Source of the DNA: Microplitis mediator
Taxonomy: Eukaryota; Arthropoda; Insecta; Hymenoptera; Braconidae
Assembly: GCF_029852145.1 (NCBI RefSeq)
Contig: NC_079974.1
Location: 8,044,348 to 8,108,347 of the forward strand
DNA: 64,000 bases
Direction: 5' to 3'
The notes under the pieces were generated by a model that was given only the letters and a program-made list of their open reading frames with translations, searched no databases and was not told the origin of the DNA. The translations under genes were made by a program, and so were the position numbers. This document shows positions 57,407 through 64,000 of this stretch, one piece after another; the first letter of the stretch is position 1; each line of letters opens with the position of its first letter.

Positions 57407-57490
57407 TTAACAAAATGGCGGCTTTAATTAACTGTTGATTTTTTCCTGAAAATCTAGAAAAAATTTCCTGAGGCCGCCATTTTGTTAATT
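57407..57490. repeat. Hairpin with AACAAAATGGCGGC arms
   Basis: TAACAAAATGGCGGC at 57408-57422 is mirrored by GCCGCCATTTTGTTA at 57474-57488. AAAATGGCGGC resembles the YY1/Pho binding core. Confidence 0.7.
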
Positions 57491-57809
57491 TTTGAAAAAA
57501 AAAAAAAAGCTTCGATCAGGCCCAGGATTATCTATTTATAAAACTAATTTTCTTCATCCGATTGATTTTAGATGAATCTCCAAGGACTTATGACAGTCAC
57601 CGCAAGGACCTTTTTTTTGAAACTGGGTCAACACAGACAGCTATAACTTTGAAAATTATAAATTTTTTTTTTTCAAATTTTCGTGACTTCAAGTCAAAAC
57701 ATTGTTTAATAATGCCATATTATTACTTTTGTAAAATAAAATGATTTAATAGCAAAAAAAAATTACTGAAAATTCTCATTTTTTCGTGTCTCTGACTGCC
57801 CCTAACCCC

Positions 57810-57995
57810 TTAATTCTCTAAAGAGAATTTAAAAGTATTGAAAATTTCAAAATATGAATTCTCCTTAATTCTATTTAATTCTCTGAAGAGAATTTAAAAG
57901 TTTTAAAAATTTCAAAATATGAATTCTCCTTAATTTTATTTAATTCTCTAAAGAGAATTAAAAAGGATTCAATTCATTTTTAATCCTCTTTAATT
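57810..57995. repeat. 65-bp tandem repeat
   Basis: TAATTCTCT(A/G)AAGAGAATT starts at 57811, 57876 and 57941, each with a palindromic TCTCTAAAGAGA core. About 2.5 copies. Confidence 0.88.
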
Positions 57996-58264
57996 CTCTT
58001 TCTTAACCAGAAATATACCGTCCACTCATGTCGATTCAAATGCCAATTAGTATCGAAATATTGTAGAACTTTAGATGGAGCCATTTTCCGAAACTCTTGA
58101 TAAGTAGCATTGTAGTTTGATTCGCTAGTACTTTTGGCTAACTTTTCTAAAAATTCTAATGTCGCGGTACACTGAGTAGAAGAAATTCCCATTTCTCTAA
58201 CTGAAACTGTGCGACCGAACGTACGCAATGTATGGAATAAATATACACTGAGAGAAAATTTCAT
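57980..58264 (-). pseudogene. MULE-like transposase C-terminal fragment
   Basis: About 95 codons. MAPSKVLQYFDTNWHLNRHEW resembles the stretch in MULE/FLYWCH-type transposases that reads as a YF..NWH..R.EW motif. The upstream end is cut by a repeat with a CACTGAGAGAAAATTTC terminus at about 58246, so the apparent first Met is not native. The downstream end runs into the 65-bp repeat. It could derive from the same transposon class as the finger domain of the gene at 51181. Confidence 0.55.
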
Positions 58265-58434
58265 TCTAGAGTAATAAAATTTTATTACTATCTAATAAAA
58301 CGTTTATTTGGCTAATTCCAAATAAAAATTTATTAAATATTAATAAAATTTTTTTAAATACTAATATACGTTTTATTAAATACTAATAAAATTTTATTAA
58401 ATACCAATAAACTTTTCTACTCACTCAGATTTTA
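58246..58434. repeat. TAATAAAATTTTATTA-rich MITE
   Basis: Begins CACTGAGAGAAAATTTC and contains four or five copies of AATACTAATAAAATTTTATTA-like units. A related array is at 61855-61985. Confidence 0.65.
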
Positions 58435-58764
58435 AAAAAATTTTGGAAAATCCAAAAGTGCACGCCTCATAACGCTTATTCAAAAATACAAAATAATTTA
58501 TTATTTAAGTATCCTACCGGAGGAATTAGAATTAAATAAAAAAATAAATGATATTGGTTTTATTATTTTTTTTTTAATATTACTAAGTTACTTGAATTTT
58601 AGGATTCATTCTTTCGCGGTTTTGGCGTCCGATGAGAAACGTACAGCGCATGCGTGTACATATTTATCAGCCTGGCTAACAGCGCCCGAACGTGGCCAAA
58701 GGCTGAAGTCCCACAATCATAGAAATACACCCATATATATAGATATACACTAATGCAAAAAATT

Positions 58765-59860
58765 AAAGGAGCAGAAAAATTTTATAAATTTTTTAGTGAT
58801 TTTTGGAAGGCTGTAACTTGGTAAAAAAAAATCGTATCGAAAATTTAAAAATAGTATATTACACACTGAGGGAAGTAAAGTAAGAAATGTCTCAGATCAC
58901 ATGTAATTGTTGGCCGAGGCGAAGCCGAGGTCAACAAACATGTGGTCTGAGGCTTTCTTATTTACTTCCCGAGGAGTGTATGCTATTTTTCTCCTCGACG
59001 GAGGCGGAAAGCGGCAACTTCGTTTTGCACAGCGGGACGAAAGTTGACGCTTTCCGCCCGTCGAGGAGAAAAAGCATTTTATAGCTTGAAATCTCTAGTT
59101 TAGGTGTATTTTTTTCAAAATTTTTTAAAAGCTCCGATTATTGCGCAAACATGAGAAATACCGCGAGCCAAAAAATTTCTAAATTTTTTTTTTTTTCCGA
59201 AGAGCCTACGGACCGCGGAAAAATTCTTTCAACTAAACGAATGCATACATCGTTTAGCAAATTTATTCAGCTTCAATTTGGTTTTTTTTTTTAACCTCGT
59301 AGGACGATTTGTCGCAGAGATATCAGCCTTCAAACAGAAAATGATCCTTTTGGCTTTGATCTTCGATATTTCAGGTACCAATGATCGCACAGAAAGTTGA
59401 AGGGCGGCGTTAAAAACTTGAATAAATTCCCTACAAGACCCTGTCATCATTTTTTGAAAAAAAAAATTTTTTTTATTTTTAATATCCATTAGAAGAAAGT
59501 ACAGAAAAATGACTTTTTTCGGTTTTTTAGTAAATCAACCGCTACTCTGCAAATATCGATAAAAAAAATAATGTTGCCAGGGACTTTTTTAGCTTAATGT
59601 ACCCCCAAGACCCCTGTAAATTTTTAAATTGATCTATCGAACCGTTTTTTGGGAATCATCGATCAAAGTTTAGCTAAACAATTAAAGGAGCAAGTTTTGT
59701 TCCTTTAATTGTGTAATCATAATCAAAATGAAAAAAATTTTTTTTTTCGACTTTTCTCAAATTTTTGCGTTGGTAACTCAGCAAATGCAAGGAAATGACA
59801 AAAAAAAAAAAAATTTCCAAAAAATGTCAAAAAAAAAAATTTAGAACACAAAAAATTGAA
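58765..59860. repeat. ATTAAAGGAAC family repeat, copy 2
   Basis: Homologous along its length to 38228-39130, apart from the hairpin insertion at 58858-59075. Confidence 0.75.
58858..59075. mobile_element. GC-rich double-hairpin insertion
   Basis: Absent from the homologous copy at 38228-39130. Hairpin A: GGGAAGTAAAGTAAGAAATG (58870) pairs with the segment ending in ATTTACTTCCC at 58970. Hairpin B: TTTTTCTCCTCGACGG (58986) pairs with CCGTCGAGGAGAAAAA ending at 59073. Both are GC-rich against an AT-rich background. Confidence 0.75.
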
Positions 59861-60143
59861 ACTCGTTTTGATAATAGTGCACTTGTATTACCTTACAAAT
59901 ACAAAATGAATGAAACACACGCAATGTAAGTCCGGCAAATTGCTTGACTGGGACATGTTGAGAGTAATGCACAACCTCAAACGCTTCGCGTTATGAGGCG
60001 TGCAATTTAATAAATGAACTGATAAGAGTTTAAAGTTATTAAATAAAATGAAAAGAAAAGCAGAAAACCAGACAATTTAGAAGAGCATTTGTCAAAAATA
60101 AAGACTGATTTTATAAATTCAATAGAGTATTTATTTATTTTTA

Positions 60144-60860
60144 TTATTTAAAATCTCTACATGTAATTACATTGGATCCATTCGCTGTAACATGTATTTT
60201 AAGAGGCTTTATATAAGAATTTGTATCATAATACATAAGTTGAAATTTTTCATTAGCTTTTGGTAGAGTTAGAAGAAAACCTTTGACGTGATTACATAAA
60301 CCAATAGTAGAACTTTCTTGGTAAATAAAATAAATGCATTGGTCTTTATTGGTAATTATACGACAAATAATCCCGAACACTGGATCATCATTAATATTTT
60401 GCCGAATGTAGATAGCATATCCAGGGCTAAAAATTTTTCCATTAACTTTTGTCCATGACATTTCATATAATGAAGACCCCGGTATGTCCAAGTTAGAATC
60501 AATAGTTTGACCAACCTCAATATAGTTTTTAAATCCTTCTTTGCTCAAAAATCTATAGCTTAGTTCTAGTTGTGCTTTATTCGCTAAAGTATAACCAATA
60601 TTGACTCTGGAATTCACAACATGGGCATATTTGCCAAATTTTTGGTGAAAACATTCAAATTTCGAGCAAGATAAATTTTTCACTGGACCCATAGCTTTAA
60701 TAATTCTAGGGTAATGAGTTAAAATATGAAATTTTGCCGTTAAATTACCTTGAAATAATTTTATGTGAAGTTCATTGTGAGTTTTAATTAAAGATTGTAG
60801 AGGTGATAAATCGTGTTCATCAAAACAGTCGGCGGTGACTTTTTCAAATTTAATTTACTG
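60144..60860 (-). pseudogene. Transposase-like C-terminal exon
   Basis: Read from about 60860 to the stop at 60144. KFHILTHYPRIIKAMGPVKN and SKFECFHQKFGKYAH match the H-Y-P and RFE-H-FK landmarks of a transposase-like protein class common in insects and Hydra (CACTA/En-Spm related in my memory). The Met at 60692 is internal. Upstream an in-frame TAA lies beside a possible acceptor at about 60858, so the join to earlier exons is unclear. No catalytic DDE residues are in this part. The SAM-domain gene just upstream could be its former 5' end. Confidence 0.6.
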
Positions 60861-61292
60861 GTATTTCATTGATATATTCAAATATAATAAAAACTTTTAC
60901 ATGTCTACGATATTTGTTCAATATATATCATATGTAAATAATTAATTAACTAATACATTAGAAGTAGTCTATTTCAATATGTTTTATAAATATTAGCGTA
61001 TTCTAAAATTATAATTGACATATTATTTTTTAAAAAATCGATTAAAAAAATTTATTAGAAATTAACACTCAAGTACCACTTCAGCTATAATATACCTCCA
61101 ACATTACAAGCGAGATTAATATCACTTGATTCACTGACTTTAATTGAAATCAATTAGAGTATCTTTGGTTTAGTGAAAATTTATTTACCATAAAAATAGA
61201 TATCAACATTTTATTTATTAAATGTTTTAATATATTTTCAACAGCTTCCAATTATTTTGAGAAAACCAAAGCTACTCCAATTGATTAAAAAT

Positions 61293-61679
61293 TTAAAAAA
61301 ATTTTAATCCCACTTGTTCCTGATATTTTTTTAGTAACTTCACCCTTAGTCCAGCTTTTGGAATCAACTCTTTGATTTCTTCTTGACTACTTAAAGTCAT
61401 GTAGTCGTCGAAGGTTTCAAAATCGTTTAATTCATGTTCTATAAAGACAAGATATGTCAGGAGTAAAGAAATAGGTTAGGTTAGGATGTCTCGTTGGAAA
61501 ATCTTATTTACTATTTATTAAAAAGTTTTACTGTGAAAATTTATTATAGTTAATAAAAATTAATATTTTGTTATGGAACATGAATTATGTACATTAATTA
61601 AAAATAATTTTTTTAACAACTTACCTGAAAAAATAGGCCACAAAGATAATAATTGCCAATCCTTTAACAACTTTTCCAT
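61293..61679 (-). CDS. Small two-exon SAM-domain protein, 66 residues
   Basis: Exons 61679-61625 and 61438-61293 with GT/AG sites form an exact 201-nt frame. The whole product is one sterile alpha motif: LLKDWQLLSLWPIFSG, then FDDYMTLSSQEEIKELIPKA and GLRVKLLKKYQEQ. SAM domains mediate protein pairing. In insect genomes such single-SAM N-termini often precede transposase-like exons, and one lies just downstream at 60144-60860. A separate host mini-gene is less likely but possible. Confidence 0.65.
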
Positions 61680-61854
61680 ATTAGTGTTTTAGCACATTTA
61701 ACTTCTATATTTTAATGAATTTTAATAAATTAAAAAAATCGATAAATATTTATTTATGTTTTGTTTAAATTATTATTTTATTGTTAAACTTCTGGAGCGA
61801 GTACAAACTGCGCGAATTGGTGACAGCAAACGAAAGCGACGCTCGTGGTTATTT

Positions 61855-61985
61855 TAATAAACACATATTAGTATTTAATAAAATTTTATTAAATACTAAT
61901 AAAATATTATTAAAAAGTAATAAAAATTTTATTAAATACTAATAAAATTTTATTAGTCTTTAAGAAAATTTTATTGGTAATTATT
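61855..61985. repeat. TAATAAAATTTTATTA array
   Basis: Several AATACTAATAAAATTTTATT units, related to 58265-58420. The two arrays flank the transposase and SAM genes. Confidence 0.7.
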
Positions 61986-62470
61986 GACAATAGCGACTCC
62001 ACGCATTTTCCAAAGTTCCAAGTGCTTACACATCAAAGATCTATAATTAAACTTTTTCCACGTGTTCTGCTACACGGCGGAAAGAATTTTCTGTATGCAT
62101 TTATGTCTCTAACATAGGATATCTATCCAAACCTTGTAACTAAAGTGCGCAAAATTGATAAAAAATGACACAAATTATGCTAATTTTCAAAAATAAATTT
62201 AATAAATTTCTAGTAAATACAAATAATTAATTTTATTAATACCGTAAGATGGACGGTGGCGATAGAAAGGTCCAACTAAGAGTTAAAAATATTTTTTGAG
62301 CTCTTGTATAGTGAAAATTGGCATATTTCTGTTATTCCAATACACTAACGGTGTACAACAGCTCACCTAGCACTTGGTTACAAGTAGTTTGGACGGTATC
62401 CGCCTTCCTTTGCTAGTATAGTGTCTGGTTGAAGCCCGCAACACAGTTTCACGCCGGCTCGTACTAGTAT
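61986..62470. other. Spacer before the ribozyme
   Basis: No frame. GC rises from about 62340 on, which suggests that the ribozyme-bearing unit begins there. No clear terminal repeat was found. Confidence 0.4.
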
Positions 62471-62474
62471 GAGA

Positions 62475-62547
62475 TGTAGTCTAAGGCAACAGTGCGTTAA
62501 CATAGCCTTACTGACGAGTCCGTTAACGTACTTAGGACGAAACTACA
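62475..62547 (+). ncRNA. Type III hammerhead ribozyme
   Basis: All core parts are in order. Stem III TGTAG/CTACA (62475-62479 with 62543-62547). Cleavage triplet GTC, with cutting expected after 62481. Stem I TAAGGC/GCCTTA (62482-62487 with 62505-62510) and a 17-nt loop. Then CTGACGA (62511-62517), stem II GTCC/GGAC (62518-62521 with 62535-62538) and a 13-nt loop. GAAA at 62539-62542 completes it. Every conserved core base fits. Both loops contain GTTAAC, a self-complementary word that could form the loop-loop contact needed for fast cleavage. It would self-cleave its transcript, as in retrozymes and satellite RNAs. Confidence 0.92.
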
Positions 62548-62700
62548 GAAATTATGGCAAATAGGCATATATCTTAAGTTTTGGTGGTTGACTTAAGAGT
62601 CAATGCATAGAATTAAAAGAAAAATATGTCAAATGGTGCAGTGTAGCACGGAACAGAAAAATTTCAATCTAAATCTGTAAATCAAGCTAATTTTATACCT

Positions 62701-64000
62701 TGTAACAGGGTGAATTATAATTTTGTGAGAAATTAAATATTTGAATTTGAATTTTGTTTCCCGCCGGTAACCGGCCAACGACCTCGTAATTTTCGAGTTA
62801 GTAACGCGACTAGTCACCGGGTGTCGCACGATCACTTAGACCCGAACATTCGCCACTCCCCTAGTCTAAGTTTCGGGAGTGAACCAGAATAGAGGGAATG
62901 ATAATATAAAAAGGACTGCGGAACACGGAATCATCAGTTAAGTTCTAGTTTTTGTTCAGACGACGACAACGGCAGGACACTAATTAAAACAAGGTAAATA
63001 ATTACGTCTGTACACGCTTCACGTGGAACGAGGCGATTACATTAATTAAAATAAAATTAATTAGGCTCTCTAAAGCCAATTGTTAACCCATTTTATAAAT
63101 TACAATTTACTTATACGCACTGTTCATTGACAGGTACAATTACAAGCTTATAATTTAAAATTTCAACCCAAAAATTTTGATTATTGTTGGCGGAAGAGGA
63201 AATACGATAAGGAAGCCGGACAACGGAAAATCTGGAAACCAAATTTACACCAAAAATTGAGAGCAGCCGAAGCATTTCATCATCTAAAATTTTCCAAGGA
63301 CTGCTGAATTAAATTTGGAGGTAAATTATAATTAATTCAAGCCGCTGATTAATTTTATTAATCTGGCAAATTAATTATAATATATTACTTAATATCTTTC
63401 CGTTGGTCTCGCGTAAAGAAACGGATAGTTCAGGCTCTCCAGCCGTTCAATCTCGTGTTCTCGAAAGTTCCGTCGCGTCAATTGTCGTCAATATCTGGTT
63501 TAAACTCTGTAATAATTATTCAAGGCTCCACAGCCAGAATAAAACTAAATTTATCTCGTAAATAATCCGGTAATTAAAACGATTGATTTATTAATTTATT
63601 CCAGGCTCTCCAGCCGTTATAAATTAATTTATTAATTGATCTTAAGATTAATACAGGCTGGAATTTATTTCGTCGGCCGCATTAATTCTAAGATTTATTA
63701 ATTTACTCGAATTACTCAAGTTAACGTCAATAAAATCGGGAACCGCGTGACGCCAGTTCACCGGTCAAAATTCTAGCCAACCCGAAAACAAATTCTAGTC
63801 AGAACGTGATTATTAAATTAATTTTAAGTTGAATAAAATATCTAAAAACTAATTAAAGGATACTAGAGTTTGAATAAATTAAATTGTGAGTAAAAAGTGA
63901 AACGGACTATTTTAAAAGTGAAATAAATTATTGTGAAAATTGTCAGTGGAAAAATTAGGAATTGAAAATAATAATTGTATAAGAATTGTGGCAAATTAAT
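62701..64000 (+). repeat. LTR-like block running off the window
   Basis: Starts TGTAACAGGG at 62701. ATATAAAAAGG at about 62905 and an ATCAGTTAAG initiator at about 62933 are spaced as in arthropod LTR promoters. The downstream leader repeats AGGCTCTCCAGCC-like hairpin words (near 63064, 63430, 63523, 63604 and 63653). The organisation parallels the minus-strand block at 21640-22571. The far end and any coding body lie outside. Confidence 0.55.
62903..62942 (+). promoter_or_regulatory. TATA box and initiator of the LTR-like block
   Basis: ATATAAAAAGG followed about 28 bp later by ATCAGTT, the arthropod TCAGT initiator. Confidence 0.7.

Larger units (their letters stand above)
58459..60004. 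mobile_element. Element with 17-bp TIRs, second family member
   Basis: TGCACGCCTCATAACGC at 58459-58475 and its inverse at 59988-60004. About 300 bp at the left end and 125 bp at the right end match the element at 863-1589 in reverse. Nested inside are an ATTAAAGGAAC repeat (58765-59860) and a GC-rich double hairpin (58858-59075). No intact transposase. Confidence 0.78.

Noticed and set aside
1..64000. Integrated polydnavirus segment
   Set aside because: A wasp origin would make this plausible, but I see no segment-boundary motifs and no recognisable bracovirus or ichnovirus gene family.

Overview
The window is AT-rich nuclear DNA from an insect. Evidence for this is the Bel/Pao, Gypsy and Jockey-type retroelements, spliced genes with GT/AG introns, retroelement primer sites matching tRNA-Tyr and tRNA-Lys, and histone-type mRNA 3' stem-loops. 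A hymenopteran, perhaps a parasitoid wasp, is my inference from overall impression. No single feature proves it. Most of the window is layered mobile DNA, with few host-like genes.

Left part (1-12.2 kb): a 72-bp palindromic minisatellite, an inverted-terminal-repeat element, a large palindrome and an ATCGAT-rich stretch. Then comes a very young Bel/Pao retrotransposon on the minus strand (3852-10880) with two 843-bp LTRs, a 5-bp target duplication (CTTGA), a tRNA-Tyr primer site and gag and pol in one frame. Gag and pol are separated by a UGA-CUA stop, and pol carries one further nonsense codon in the integrase.

12.2-28.5 kb: a composite insertion (12234-19653) holds a decayed four-exon DDE-type transposase inside about 650-bp terminal inverted repeats. 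It sits in a sequence whose empty version survives near 27.93 kb. Beyond it are two damaged Jockey-like LINEs, an LTR-like block, and an internally deleted LINE copy.

26.2-40.1 kb holds the most unusual signal. Three short, intronless, non-histone genes or gene remnants (a MATH-like domain, a BET-like bromodomain, and an acidic C2H2 zinc-finger protein) all end in a histone-type 3' stem-loop. The bromodomain gene fires from a palindromic, CCAAT-rich divergent promoter whose other side has lost its gene. A Gypsy element appears to be split around this region: 5' LTR, tRNA-Lys primer site and start of gag at 32.8-35.5 kb, and the rest of gag, pol and a third ORF at 43.8-48.9 kb. A TA-flanked foldback transposon and the zinc-finger gene lie in the gap.

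49-64 kb: a three-exon unknown gene with a hairpin around its start codon; a three-exon gene with a FLYWCH/FAR1-like zinc finger, internal 69-residue repeats and an AT-hook; a second foldback element; and fragments of MULE-like and other transposases plus a small SAM-domain gene. Near the right end there is a convincing hammerhead ribozyme (62475-62547), followed by an LTR-like block that runs off the window.
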